Below are positions 9,317-18,456 of a stretch of 64,000 nucleotides of DNA, one piece after another; the first letter of the stretch is position 1, and every line of letters starts with the position of its first letter. This DNA is from Neobacillus notoginsengisoli (GTDB taxonomy: Bacteria; Bacillota; Bacilli; Bacillales; Cytobacillaceae). Location of the stretch: positions 62,001 to 126,000 of the forward strand of contig NZ_QWEG01000006.1 in NCBI RefSeq assembly GCF_003515685.1. The letters are read 5' to 3'. The notes under the pieces are model-generated. The model did no database searches. It was not told the origin of the DNA and was given only the letters and a program-made list of their open reading frames with translations. Both the position numbers and the translations under genes were made by a program.

Positions 9317-9525
9317 GTAATCACCTTTCTTTTGTTCGGTTTGGGGAGATACAGATTCATCGTATCAAACTTCGCCCCGGCAAACAATTTATAATGGTTA
9401 AAGTGGCAAAACTTTTTGTTTCTTATGCAATTGTGTCGGAAGTTGACGTTTCTGCATGCAAAAACGCCCAGTTTTGGACCGGACGCTTTATAAACAAAGT
9501 ATGTTGATTTCGGCTTCAGGCATTC

Positions 9526-10554
9526 TTAAAACGCCTGATATTTCTCGAGGAAGTTCAGTAAATGTTGTTGGGCGCTGTGGGCGTCGGCGGATTCATGCTT
9601 CTTTTCAAAATTGTCAAGGCTGCCCGCTGCTTTGGAAAGCTCGTTGTATAGGGCGATGATTTTGTCGTTTGAGAATTTACTGGCATCAATTGCCTCAAGT
9701 ATGCTTCCTGTATCTGCAATGGACGATACGTTTTTGCCGGAATAGGCTGCTGCTGCGGCAGTGCTTAATGCATCGTAAATTCCCGGTGCCTTGTCCAAGA
9801 ACCCTTTTTCAGTCGTAGATGCTTTACCTGCTTTCCTTTCAGAAAGGGTGATTTCCTTAGCATAAAAGTCAATGCCTTTCTCTTTCAAAATAGCCCCGAT
9901 TTCCTTGGCGCTTTCGATACTGCCGGCCAGCCCTACGAGGAGCATTTTCTTATCGTCCATATCAAGGATAGCGGACGGAATTCCCTTAGCCTCGAGCTCG
10001 TTTTTGACAACCAAAGCCGCATCTTTTCCTGAATATACGCCTTCCTGGACAGCAAAGGCCGTAACTGGCAACAACATAACAGGTTCGGTGGCCGCTTTCT
10101 TGGCAGGACTTGTTTTTTCACCGTTTCCGCCGGTCGGTTGTTCCGTGTCAATCGGCTTGCCCGCTGTAACGACCGGCTTATCTGTCAGGACCAGTTTCAA
10201 CATCACAGCACCGTAAGTCAATCCCACCAAGACGGCGAATACAATTGAAAAAACAATTGGCTTTAATGGTCCGAACCTTTTTTTGTTTGAGGATTTAGTC
10301 TGTTTTGGATAGATGGCAGCAGTATTTGCTGCTTCCTTAATGATGAACTCTTCGGATTCCACCGGCTCCTGTTCAGGGAGGATCCACTCAAAGTTTTCGT
10401 CCTCGGCTTCAAGAGCAGCGGCATGTTCTTCGGCGTAAGTCTGTTCTTTGTTGACTGAATCGTGAGGGTCTCCCGGCTTGTCCATCTGATGCTGAATTGG
10501 TTTTTCCTCACCATTTATTTTAATCGTAATAGGTTTAACTTTTTGCTTGTCCAC
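9526..10554 (-). CDS. spoIIB: Stage II sporulation protein SpoIIB (SPOR domain)
   Basis: A peptidoglycan-binding protein of the engulfing septum, which helps the septal wall dissolve and localises the engulfment machinery. The first 95 residues are acidic and cytoplasmic, one membrane span lies near 97-118, and an extracytoplasmic SPOR-type domain follows at about 160-240 (EGVYSGKDAALVVKNELEAKGIPSAILDMDDKK in segments). The 342 residues match SpoIIB size. Placed just upstream of maf, its B. subtilis position. SPOR domains are divergent, so the call leans on synteny and layout. Confidence 0.85.
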   Translation of the reverse strand: MDKQKVKPITIKINGEEKPIQHQMDKPGDPHDSVNKEQTYAEEHAAALEAEDENFEWILPEQEPVESEEFIIKEAANTAAIYPKQTKSSNKKRFGPLKPIVFSIVFAVLVGLTYGAVMLKLVLTDKPVVTAGKPIDTEQPTGGNGEKTSPAKKAATEPVMLLPVTAFAVQEGVYSGKDAALVVKNELEAKGIPSAILDMDDKKMLLVGLAGSIESAKEIGAILKEKGIDFYAKEITLSERKAGKASTTEKGFLDKAPGIYDALSTAAAAAYSGKNVSSIADTGSILEAIDASKFSNDKIIALYNELSKAAGSLDNFEKKHESADAHSAQQHLLNFLEKYQAF

Positions 10555-10609
10555 AAAAGAACTCTCCCTTTCTGCCGCCGGCTGGTTTTTTTCATCCTAT
10601 CACAGCGGC

Positions 10610-10644
10610 AAAAAAAAATAACAAGGTTTTTGTCGCCTTGTTAT
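10610..10644 (-). terminator. Strong terminator closing the pilus operon
   Basis: Minus-strand perfect 9-base-pair stem ATAACAAGG/CCTTGTTAT with a 9-base loop followed by a run of T. It lies after pilO and before spoIIB, so it separates the pilus genes from the sporulation gene. Confidence 0.85.
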
Positions 10645-10668
10645 AAGATGCTTTCGCCAATTATTGAT

Positions 10669-11511
10669 TTAATTTTCGTTTGTTTCACTTTTCTTTTCTT
10701 CTGGGACAGTAAACGAGCTAAGCGGATTGCGTTTTTTCGCAGACTCCGGAGCGCTCACATTAGGAAGCTGCTGGACCAGGTCTTTTAATTCCGGCATATA
10801 AAAGGCAGAAACAGTCACCGTAAACTTTAACGGGTCATTTTTTTGCTGAAGTGTTGTAATCTCAGCTCCACCTGTATAGTCAATTGCTTCGACAATCACA
10901 ATCCGCTTTAGACCTTCAATAGTAGCAATGAACTTCTCCAATTCTTCATAGCCGGGCGATTCCACAGATAATTGGATAGTCACTTTTTTGACTCCCTCAG
11001 GCACCTCTAAAAGGGAAACAGGCTTTTGAGCAGTCTGGCCATCTTGGCCAGTCTCTGCCTCGTTTCCGTCAGGCGTTTCATCTGCGTTTGCTGCTTCTTC
11101 GGAGGTTTCCGCAGATGTACTTTCTTCTTCAGCTTCAGCGGCTTTTTCCTCTTCAGTCTGTTCAGGTATGGAAACTTCGCCATCTTTTGCAAAATTCATT
11201 GATAAAATTTTCGACCCGGATACAACCTCGGCTTTATCTAAGTCAAGAATGAGCTGTTCAACTAGCGGTTTTACTGGTATTTTAACCTGCATTTGTGTTG
11301 TACTGGCCGCAGTGAATTCCTCAGTTTCCTTTTCCTTCCCCTGAAGAATGGCTAGAAGCTGTTCTTCTGTTTTCAAACTCTTATTCTTAGTTTCCAGGTC
11401 CGTCTTAAGTGGATGGACTTTTAAGAAATAGACTCCTGCAAAAACGAGGACAAGCACAAGGGCTAGGACGGAAATAATTACGTTCTCTTTTCTGGACAAT
11501 CTGAATCTCAT
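10669..11511 (-). CDS. pilO: Type IV pilus alignment protein PilO-like
   Basis: Bitopic inner-membrane protein of the PilMNO platform that links the assembly ATPase to the outer structures. Membrane span at about residues 12-30, coiled-coil-like stretch at 35-55 (LKTDLETKNKSLKTEEQLL in part), and a ferredoxin-like fold after residue 175. A low-complexity acidic insert of about 45 residues (Glu/Ala/Ser/Thr rich, roughly 115-160) interrupts the family layout. Its start overlaps pilN. Family identity comes from position after pilM-pilN and topology; sequence alone is weak. Confidence 0.8.
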   Translation of the reverse strand: MRFRLSRKENVIISVLALVLVLVFAGVYFLKVHPLKTDLETKNKSLKTEEQLLAILQGKEKETEEFTAASTTQMQVKIPVKPLVEQLILDLDKAEVVSGSKILSMNFAKDGEVSIPEQTEEEKAAEAEEESTSAETSEEAANADETPDGNEAETGQDGQTAQKPVSLLEVPEGVKKVTIQLSVESPGYEELEKFIATIEGLKRIVIVEAIDYTGGAEITTLQQKNDPLKFTVTVSAFYMPELKDLVQQLPNVSAPESAKKRNPLSSFTVPEEKKSETNEN

Positions 11512-12146
11512 ATCCCGCCAGCTCCTTTCCCGTCCTGATTTTCCACAAACGTTTTAACAGTCTGTTTATTCAGGGATAATTGAAATTGGCCTGTGTAGCG
11601 GGGCAGGTATTCCTTTTCATTGGCTGTATTTACAGCTCCTGTTTCCGGTGAAGTTGATTTTTCCTCAGTCTCAATGGCGGTCAGGCTTGTCAAGCTCGCT
11701 TCCTTTACCCATTCAGAATGATTGAGGTTGTTCAGGAAATAAGCCGCTTCACGGCTGGAATCAAATTGTACCGTCAGAGCGAGTTCGCCTGATTCCTGAT
11801 AGGCGAAAGACAGTATAAAGCCGCGCGCCGGCAAAAGCGAAGTAAATTCTTTCATGACAGGAACGGAAGGAATCGTGTATTCTTCCGCCCAGGCGATCGA
11901 ATCTTCAAGCTTCGCCGCAGAATCAGCCGAAGTCACTTCACTTGCCTTCTTTTCTTCCAATTCGGCAATTTTCTTCGTTGTTTCAATCCGGTTATCAACC
12001 GTGGCAATATCGCTTTTCAGTGTAGAAACTTGCCAGAAGAAGAATCCACCAACACATAAGAACAAAACGGCAAATATGGCAGAAGTTAAGATAATGCTTG
12101 AGCTTTTTCGCTCCTTTTTCGGAAGCAGATTAATATCGATCAGCAT
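11508..12146 (-). CDS. pilN: Type IV pilus assembly protein PilN-like
   Basis: Short cytoplasmic amino terminus beginning MLIDINLLPKKER, the segment that in PilN docks into PilM, then a membrane span at about residues 17-40 and a coiled coil followed by a ferredoxin-like domain. The INLLP motif is characteristic of the PilN/GspL family. Start ATG follows GAGGTGA and overlaps the pilM stop by one base; the end overlaps pilO. 212 residues. Confidence 0.87.
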   Translation of the reverse strand: MLIDINLLPKKERKSSSIILTSAIFAVLFLCVGGFFFWQVSTLKSDIATVDNRIETTKKIAELEEKKASEVTSADSAAKLEDSIAWAEEYTIPSVPVMKEFTSLLPARGFILSFAYQESGELALTVQFDSSREAAYFLNNLNHSEWVKEASLTSLTAIETEEKSTSPETGAVNTANEKEYLPRYTGQFQLSLNKQTVKTFVENQDGKGAGGI

Positions 12147-13141
12147 TATTTCACCTCTTTCAAGCCAAGCCCGAGGGCAAGCGCGTAGCTTTCTGGAAGA
12201 ATCCTGTTCCTGCCGTTATGGACAGCTTCGGATGGAAGAATTGTAATAGGCACATTGAATTGCATCTTCATTTCCTCTAGAATCATTGACCGCTTCGGAT
12301 GGTCGCCATCCAGGAGTATTTTCGTAATCTCCGCATTTTCATGACCTGAAGAATAACGATAAAAGTCCATCAGCTTGGCCATTTCTGTAAAGACGGTCGA
12401 AAATTGCCCCTCTAGCTGAAGCTGGTCCCCCGAATAACTATATTCACAGAATCCGGTACGATCCCGCTTTACTTCCCACTTCTCCACATCGAAATCGAGC
12501 GGGAACTGCCTCATAAAATAAGGAATATGCTCTTCAAAGATGCACATGCTGACACCTGTTAAGTTGATCTGAACAGTAAACAGCCCCTCTTCCCTTTGGG
12601 CCTCATCCATTGAGTAGTAAAGGCGGTAGAGGGCGAGCGGCGAGATATCGGCTGCAGACGGAACAAGCTTCACCTTGGACAGGAGTTCCGAATATTCCAT
12701 GACAAACTTTTCTGGGGAGGCGAACAGAAGCAGCTCCTGTTTGCCATTCTTTTCACCGAGCGGATACACGTCAAAAACGGGGTCCTCAAAAGGCAGATGG
12801 ATACTTGCACCAAGTTCCATATACAAATGGCTCTTCACTTCATCCTCAAGCACATCAGCCGAAATTGAAATCTTTCTAATGATGACAAGTGGATCCGGCA
12901 CAATAAAGTTTACATGGCGCCGCTGAATCTTCCATTCGTCCACACACTCTTCGAGAATGGTAGAGAGAGTTTCAAAATCGACAATCTTCCCATCCTCAAT
13001 AATCCCCGCAGGCAAAAACCGTTCCCCCCACCTAGAAGCAACAGGAGGTTCCGCCGACTTCAACTCAACAAAACGAATACAATGATCATAAAATACCAAG
13101 TTTATTGCACGCTTACTCCCAAACGAAAACGAAAAAGCCAA
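12146..13141 (-). CDS. pilM: Type IV pilus assembly ATPase-fold protein PilM
   Basis: Actin-like cytoplasmic protein that binds the PilN tail and couples the platform to the motor. It shows the family start pattern (SFGSKRAINLVFYDHCIRFVEL in short segments), a long central actin-like region with VNFIVPDPLVIIRKI, and the final SYALALGLGLK typical of PilM. Two starts compete: a GTG at 13150 and a TTG at 13141; the TTG lies seven bases after AAGGGG and is preferred (331 residues). Confidence 0.88.
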   Translation of the reverse strand: MAFSFSFGSKRAINLVFYDHCIRFVELKSAEPPVASRWGERFLPAGIIEDGKIVDFETLSTILEECVDEWKIQRRHVNFIVPDPLVIIRKISISADVLEDEVKSHLYMELGASIHLPFEDPVFDVYPLGEKNGKQELLLFASPEKFVMEYSELLSKVKLVPSAADISPLALYRLYYSMDEAQREEGLFTVQINLTGVSMCIFEEHIPYFMRQFPLDFDVEKWEVKRDRTGFCEYSYSGDQLQLEGQFSTVFTEMAKLMDFYRYSSGHENAEITKILLDGDHPKRSMILEEMKMQFNVPITILPSEAVHNGRNRILPESYALALGLGLKEVK

Positions 13142-13236
13142 AAAACTCACCCCTTCAACTGAAGCAGGGGGACGGTTCTACTGCTTCATTTATATTTTCC
13201 GTCCCCGGTACTTCGAGGAAAGAACAAAGTTTCATA

Positions 13237-13989
13237 CTAAAAAGATGTAATAAAGTCCAGGTAAAGATCTATCAGTTGTGTCCCAAAAAAATAGGCTGTT
13301 AAGGTGCCCAGAGCAATGAACGGCCCAAACGGAATGGGCTGGCGCCTTTTGACAAGCTTTAGAGCAAGAGCCAGTATTCCAAATACAGCCCCGAAAAAGG
13401 TTGAAAGCATAAAGGATAAGAGCATTAGTTTAAATCCGACAACAAAACCGATGACAGCGAACAACTTCACATCGCCGCCGCCCATACCTCCCTTGCTTAC
13501 ATACGCAATCAAGAGGAGGAGCAAAAATCCGGCAGCCGCGCCTAGGAGCGAGTCCCACCATGGCGTGAGTGGCCAAACAATGCGTTCAAATAAAAAAATC
13601 CCTGCAAAGGACAACAAAATTTTATCAGGTATCACCATAAAATGAATGTCGCTTACGAATATTATCATGAAAAGGGAAATAAGCGTCCAGGCAACAACGA
13701 GTTCCCATGACCAACCAATCAGTACAGGAGCAAGAGCAAACAAGATTCCGGTTAACAGCTCCGTCATTGGATAAACAGGGGAAATCCGCGACCCACAGCC
13801 GCGGCATTTCCCCCTCAGGAACACATATGAAAAAACCGGAACCAATTCCCACCACCGCAGCTGGTGCCTGCATGTCGGACAAGCCGAGCGTGGTTTGACA
13901 ATTGATTGCCCCTCTGGCACCCTTAGGCCGACTACGTTAAAGAAGGAGCCGAAGGTGATGCCGTAGAGGAATGTTAAGGTTACAATCAC
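13237..13989 (-). CDS. pilD: Type IV prepilin peptidase/N-methyltransferase
   Basis: Aspartic membrane protease of family A24 that removes prepilin leaders and methylates the new amino terminus. The cytoplasmic zinc loop has C37, C40, C62 and C65. The catalytic aspartates are D114 (VSDIHFMVIPDK) and D173 in GMGGGDVKL, the GxGD signature. About eight membrane spans in 250 residues. It occupies the place of comC in B. subtilis and probably serves both the pilins here and any competence pseudopilins elsewhere. The start is a GTG three bases after the pilin stop, with a weak binding site. Confidence 0.95.
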   Translation of the reverse strand: MIVTLTFLYGITFGSFFNVVGLRVPEGQSIVKPRSACPTCRHQLRWWELVPVFSYVFLRGKCRGCGSRISPVYPMTELLTGILFALAPVLIGWSWELVVAWTLISLFMIIFVSDIHFMVIPDKILLSFAGIFLFERIVWPLTPWWDSLLGAAAGFLLLLLIAYVSKGGMGGGDVKLFAVIGFVVGFKLMLLSFMLSTFFGAVFGILALALKLVKRRQPIPFGPFIALGTLTAYFFGTQLIDLYLDFITSF

Positions 13990-13991
13990 AA

Positions 13992-14399
13992 TTAGTTACC
14001 ACTATAGTTTAGCAACTCTGTTTCAGTAACTTCGGTTGTAGCAGTATACCCAGAATCAATTATAGCCGCTGAATGGTGACCCACTATAGAATACTTCTTA
14101 GTAGTAGGGCTGTACTTAACTGTAAAACCGTCTGGATCCTTTACATTTTCAACCATATCAGCTAAGGCAACTTGGTCCCATTCTTGAACTGTAGCGTTAG
14201 AGGCGTGTGCGAGTTTCGCAGCACTAATAATTTGTAAAGCTTCTGATACTTTTGCATCATCCTTAGTTTTTGAAATCAACCCACCAATCGCCGGAATTGC
14301 AATCGCAGCAATAATCCCCAAAATAACAATAACGGCGAGTAACTCAATTAGCGTCAATCCACGTTGGTCTTTCATTTTTTTCTTTAAGCTCTTAAACAT
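13992..14399 (-). CDS. Major type IV pilin (prepilin)
   Basis: A 135-residue prepilin and the likely main pilus subunit. The leader MFKSLKKKMKDQRG is cut after G14; the mature protein begins LTLIELLAVIVILGIIAAI, with Glu at mature position 5 and the hydrophobic helix typical of the family. The globular part is small and has no cysteine. It sits between pilC and pilD. The 107 bases before it carry a TATAAT box, so it may have its own promoter for high expression. Confidence 0.95.
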   Translation of the reverse strand: MFKSLKKKMKDQRGLTLIELLAVIVILGIIAAIAIPAIGGLISKTKDDAKVSEALQIISAAKLAHASNATVQEWDQVALADMVENVKDPDGFTVKYSPTTKKYSIVGHHSAAIIDSGYTATTEVTETELLNYSGN

Positions 14400-14448
14400 T
14401 TCCCCACTCCTTTTTTAGGCGTAAAACCTATAATATTATTACTCTTTC

Positions 14449-14454
14449 ATTATA
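14449..14454 (-). promoter_or_regulatory. Possible -10 box for the major pilin gene
   Basis: Minus-strand TATAAT about 50 bases before the pilin start, in the only sizeable gap inside the pil operon. No good -35 hexamer stands at 16-18 bases, so this is tentative. Confidence 0.28.
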
Positions 14455-14506
14455 CACTAGAGATTATTGTCACATCTACTAGTATTTGGTATAAAAACGT
14501 CAATTT

Positions 14507-15721
14507 TTAGTATTTTTTATCAAATTGATTAAACATTTCAAACATCGGGACCATAATACTTAAAACAATTGTTCCCACTAGTGCGGCCAAAACGACAATC
14601 ATCAGTGGCTCGATCAAAGATTTCAGCTTATCCGTCCCGATATCGACTTCTTTTTCATAAAACTCGGCCACTTTTCCCAGCATGGCGTCGAGCGATCCGG
14701 TTTGTTCGCCAATCGACACCATTTGCGTGACAAGCGGCGGAAATGCCCAATGGTTCTGCATCGGGATGGTCATTGACTGCCCTTTCTCAAGGGAATCACG
14801 GGATTTTCGAACGACCCTCGAAATCACTTCGTTTTCAACAACATTTTCCACAATCGACATTGCCTGGAGAATCGGCACAGAGCTCGAAAACAACGAACTT
14901 AGCGTCCTTGTCATCCTCGCAAGTACGGCCTTTTGCAAAAGTTTGCCGAATAACGGCATGCGCAGCAACGCATAATCTAGAAAATACTTCGTTTCTTTAT
15001 TTCTGCGAATGAGAACAATGCCAGTAACCATAATCAATGCCAGTAAAATCAGCAGCCACCACCAGCCTTGGACAAAGTCGCTTGCCGCAAGCACAAATTG
15101 CGTAATTGCCGGCAGTTCGCCGCCAAGGTCATCAAACATTGTCACAAACGTAGGGACAATTGATGTCAATAGAAAGATCACAACCCCGATTGCGAGGACG
15201 CCAATCACAGCTGGATAGGTCAAAGCCGAAACGATTTTTTGTTTCGTATGATGCTGCTTTTCAAAATGGTCGGCCAGCCGCTCTAGCGCACCATCCAGGT
15301 TCCCACCGACTTCGCCCGCCCTAACCATATTGACGAACATTGGCGTAAAAATCTTTTTATGCTTCGTCACCGCCTGGGAAAGCGGATTCCCTTCGCGCAA
15401 CTCTGACTCAATCGCTATCAGTGCTTTTCTCAAATGCTTGCTATCCGTCTGGTTTGCAAGAATCGCTGTCGCATCAACTACGGTAACGCCTGCCTTCAAT
15501 AATGTTGCAAATTGCCTTATATAAATGACAAAGTGCTCAAGCTTGACAGGGTTGCCAATCGAAATATCTCTCGTGAGAAGCGTTTCAGGCATTTCGCTGA
15601 TATCCACGACCCGGATGCCGTCTTCCTTCAATTTCAAAAGCGCTTCACGCTTCGAAACGGCGTTGACGATTCCCTGCTTCGTTCCTTTTCTGTCGCGTCC
15701 TGCGTATTTGAATCTGGCCAT
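14507..15721 (-). CDS. pilC: Type IV pilus inner-membrane platform protein PilC
   Basis: GspF/PilC family platform that the PilB and PilT motors turn. 404 residues with two tandem T2SF domains (about 65-190 and 270-395), each followed by a membrane helix, three spans in all. Family motifs include FTPMFVNMVRAGEVGGNLDGAL in the first domain and PPLVTQMVSIGEQTGSLD in the second. The start overlaps the pilT stop by one base, indicating coupled translation. Confidence 0.95.
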   Translation of the reverse strand: MARFKYAGRDRKGTKQGIVNAVSKREALLKLKEDGIRVVDISEMPETLLTRDISIGNPVKLEHFVIYIRQFATLLKAGVTVVDATAILANQTDSKHLRKALIAIESELREGNPLSQAVTKHKKIFTPMFVNMVRAGEVGGNLDGALERLADHFEKQHHTKQKIVSALTYPAVIGVLAIGVVIFLLTSIVPTFVTMFDDLGGELPAITQFVLAASDFVQGWWWLLILLALIMVTGIVLIRRNKETKYFLDYALLRMPLFGKLLQKAVLARMTRTLSSLFSSSVPILQAMSIVENVVENEVISRVVRKSRDSLEKGQSMTIPMQNHWAFPPLVTQMVSIGEQTGSLDAMLGKVAEFYEKEVDIGTDKLKSLIEPLMIVVLAALVGTIVLSIMVPMFEMFNQFDKKY

Positions 15722-16761
15722 TATGTTACCAGCTCCTGCAGATACGGCTCAGCAACCTCTTTTTGAATCCATCCTTTTTCAATAAGCTCCTTAATATTCG
15801 CCTCGAGTGTATGCATCCCCACGGCGCGTGAAGTTTGCATGATGCTTGGAATTTGATGGATTTTTTCATTTCGGATCAGGTTAGCAATCGCTGCATTATT
15901 AATCATAATTTCAGTGGCAGCCTTCCTCCCTTTTTTATCAAAAGTCGGAAACAGCCGCTGCGAAATAATCCCAACAAGGACAGAAGCAAGCTGAACACGG
16001 ATTTGCGGCTGCTGGGTTGGCGGGAATACATCGATAATCCGGTTAATCGTAGCCGGCGCACTTGACGTGTGAAGTGTTCCAAGGACAAGATGCCCCGTTT
16101 CTGCCGCGGTAATGGCGGTCTGGATTGTCTCAAGATCGCGCATTTCCCCGACGAGAATGACGTCCGGATCCTGTCGCAATGCAGCCCTCAAGCCATTCGC
16201 AAAATTCCCCGTGTCCATTCCGACTTCGCGCTGGTCAATAATTGAATTGCCATGCCTGTGAAGATACTCTATCGGATCTTCAAGCGTGATGATATGCTTC
16301 CGCATCGTCTGGTTCATATAATGGATCATCGAAGCGAGTGTTGTCGATTTTCCGCTGCCGGTCGGGCCGGTAACAAGCACAAGCCCCTGCGGTTTTTCAG
16401 CAAGCTTTAAAAGCGTATCAGGCATACCCAAATCAGCAATCGCCGGTATTTTTGAAGGGACAATCCTAAATGCCATTGCGATGCAATTTCGCTGATGATA
16501 CGCATTCACTCTGAACCGGGAAACACTCGGTACACTGTAGGAAAAGTCGAGTTCGCCCTTTTCCTTGAAAACCTCCCACTTCTCTTTAGGAATGATTGCT
16601 TTTGCCATGCCAGCCGTGTCTTCGGGACGAAGCATCTCTTTGCCATATCGGCGCAGCTCCCCATTAATCCGCATAACGGGTTGGACGCCGACTGTCATGT
16701 GGATATCGGATGCCTGGTGCCCAAAAGCCGCTCTTAAAATCAGGTTAATTTTATCTTTCAT
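15721..16761 (-). CDS. pilT: Type IV pilus retraction ATPase PilT
   Basis: Hexameric secretion ATPase that depolymerises the pilus and drives twitching. Residues 14-35 carry the PilT-type amino-terminal PAS-like start (GHQASDIHMTVGVQPVMRI). Walker A is GPTGSGKST at 132-140, the Asp box is ITLEDPIEYLH, Walker B is DVILVGEMRD near 200, and the His box is LGTLHTSSA. The 346-residue length and lack of a long amino-terminal domain separate it from PilB. Its presence suggests the pilus retracts. Confidence 0.95.
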   Translation of the reverse strand: MKDKINLILRAAFGHQASDIHMTVGVQPVMRINGELRRYGKEMLRPEDTAGMAKAIIPKEKWEVFKEKGELDFSYSVPSVSRFRVNAYHQRNCIAMAFRIVPSKIPAIADLGMPDTLLKLAEKPQGLVLVTGPTGSGKSTTLASMIHYMNQTMRKHIITLEDPIEYLHRHGNSIIDQREVGMDTGNFANGLRAALRQDPDVILVGEMRDLETIQTAITAAETGHLVLGTLHTSSAPATINRIIDVFPPTQQPQIRVQLASVLVGIISQRLFPTFDKKGRKAATEIMINNAAIANLIRNEKIHQIPSIMQTSRAVGMHTLEANIKELIEKGWIQKEVAEPYLQELVT

Positions 16762-16772
16762 CAGCCGCTCTC

Positions 16773-18434
16773 CTATTCCAGAATCGCTACTCTTAATACT
16801 TCTTCAGTGGTCGTCAATCCCTGTTTGATTTTCAACAGGCCGTCATCAATCAAGAAAATCGTCCGGTTTTGAACCGCAAGCTCCCTCATCGCCTGGAACG
16901 TCTCCCCGTCCATAATCAGTCTGCGAAGGTCGTCGTTGATGACGAGGACTTCGTGCAGGGCTATCCGCCCTTTATACCCAGTCATATTGCACGACGAGCA
17001 CCCTCGGCCGCGCGGAACTTTCTCAATCCTTATTCCCCGCTTTGCAAAAATGTCAAGTTCACGTTTCGAAGGCTCCTCGAATTCTGCACAGTCACGGCAT
17101 ACCTTCCGGACAAGCCGCTGGGCGACGATGCCGCTAAGGGCAGAAGCGACCATAAACGGTTCAACGCCCATATCAATCAGCCTTGTAATCGTGCCAAGAG
17201 AGTCATTTGTATGCAGGGTACTTAAGACTAGGTGGCCGGTCAGTGACGCTCTGATGGCGACATCGACCGTTTCCTTATCTCGAATTTCCCCAACCATGAC
17301 GATATTCGGGTCTTGGCGCAAGATCGACCGAAGTCCTGTCGCAAAAGTCATCCCCACGTTCTGGTTAACCTGAATTTGGTTGATTCCTTCAAGCTGGTAT
17401 TCAACCGGGTCCTCAATCGTAATAATGTTAACCTCTTCACTATTTAGCCTGTTAAGCGCAGCGTATAGAGTCGATGATTTTCCAGAACCAGTAGGCCCCG
17501 TAATCAACACGATGCCTGTGGGCTTTTCAATCATGTCCGTAAATCGCTTGAAATTGAGCTGATTGAAACCAAGCTTCGTTAAATCATTCAAGGTACTCCC
17601 CATATCAAGGAGGCGCATAACAATTTTCTCGCCGAATACAGTTGGAAGGGTCGATACACGCAAATCAATGGGATGAAAATCGAGATTCAGCTTGATCCTG
17701 CCGTCCTGTGGAATCCGGTACTCCGTGATATCCAGATTCGCCATGATTTTTATCCTGGCCCCCAGCACATTTTGCATGCTTTTCGGAAGGACACGCTCCA
17801 CTCTTAATACTCCGTCAATCCTGTACCGGACAACGAGCTTCGTTTCCTGTGGATCGATATGGATATCGCTCGCCCTATTTGAAGCGGCATTTGACAAGAT
17901 CATGTTGACCAGGCGGACAACGGGCGAGTCGAGATCGCTCACATCATCCTCGCGCGCTGTTTCCCTTGTTGGCAGGTCATCGAGGAACTCTTCCAGACCT
18001 TCATCGGTGTTGTAGTATTTATTGATTGTCCGTACGATGTCATCCTTTGTCGCAATCGCAACTTCAATTTGAAAGCCGGTCGACAGCCTTAGGTCATCAA
18101 TGGCGAGAAAATCCATCGGATCAGAAAGAGCAACAAATAGCTTGTCCCCTTCCTTCTTAAGCGGAATGACTAAATGCCTTCTCGCCATTTCCTTTGGAAT
18201 AAGCGTTAATAAATTTTTATCAAAAGGGTAGCTGAACAGGCTGATATGCGGAATGCCCAGCTGAATTTCAAGCACTTCAATCAACTGCTGTTCTGTGATG
18301 AGGCCGCGCTCAACCAGTGCTTCTCCAAGGCGTTTTTTAGGCCCTTTTACACTAAGTGCTGCTTCAAGCTGCTCCTGCGTGATCAAACCTGCTTCGATGA
18401 GGAGGTCACCGAGCCTTTTTTTTGTTCTTACCAT
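16773..18434 (-). CDS. pilB: Type IV pilus assembly ATPase PilB with MshEN-type repeats
   Basis: Extension ATPase of 553 residues. Residues 4-66 form two tandem helical repeats, RLGDLLIEAGLITQEQL and RLGEALVERGLITEQQL, the MshEN pattern which in MshE binds c-di-GMP; whether the key residues are all kept needs a structure-based check. Walker A is GPTGSGKS at 313-320, Walker B is IVMVGEIRD and the His box is LSTLHTNDS. The zinc-binding tetracysteine is CRDC and CSSC near 440-480. First motor gene of the cluster, twelve bases before pilT. Confidence 0.95.
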   Translation of the reverse strand: MVRTKKRLGDLLIEAGLITQEQLEAALSVKGPKKRLGEALVERGLITEQQLIEVLEIQLGIPHISLFSYPFDKNLLTLIPKEMARRHLVIPLKKEGDKLFVALSDPMDFLAIDDLRLSTGFQIEVAIATKDDIVRTINKYYNTDEGLEEFLDDLPTRETAREDDVSDLDSPVVRLVNMILSNAASNRASDIHIDPQETKLVVRYRIDGVLRVERVLPKSMQNVLGARIKIMANLDITEYRIPQDGRIKLNLDFHPIDLRVSTLPTVFGEKIVMRLLDMGSTLNDLTKLGFNQLNFKRFTDMIEKPTGIVLITGPTGSGKSSTLYAALNRLNSEEVNIITIEDPVEYQLEGINQIQVNQNVGMTFATGLRSILRQDPNIVMVGEIRDKETVDVAIRASLTGHLVLSTLHTNDSLGTITRLIDMGVEPFMVASALSGIVAQRLVRKVCRDCAEFEEPSKRELDIFAKRGIRIEKVPRGRGCSSCNMTGYKGRIALHEVLVINDDLRRLIMDGETFQAMRELAVQNRTIFLIDDGLLKIKQGLTTTEEVLRVAILE

Positions 18435-18456
18435 TTAAATCCCTGCTATCTCATTT

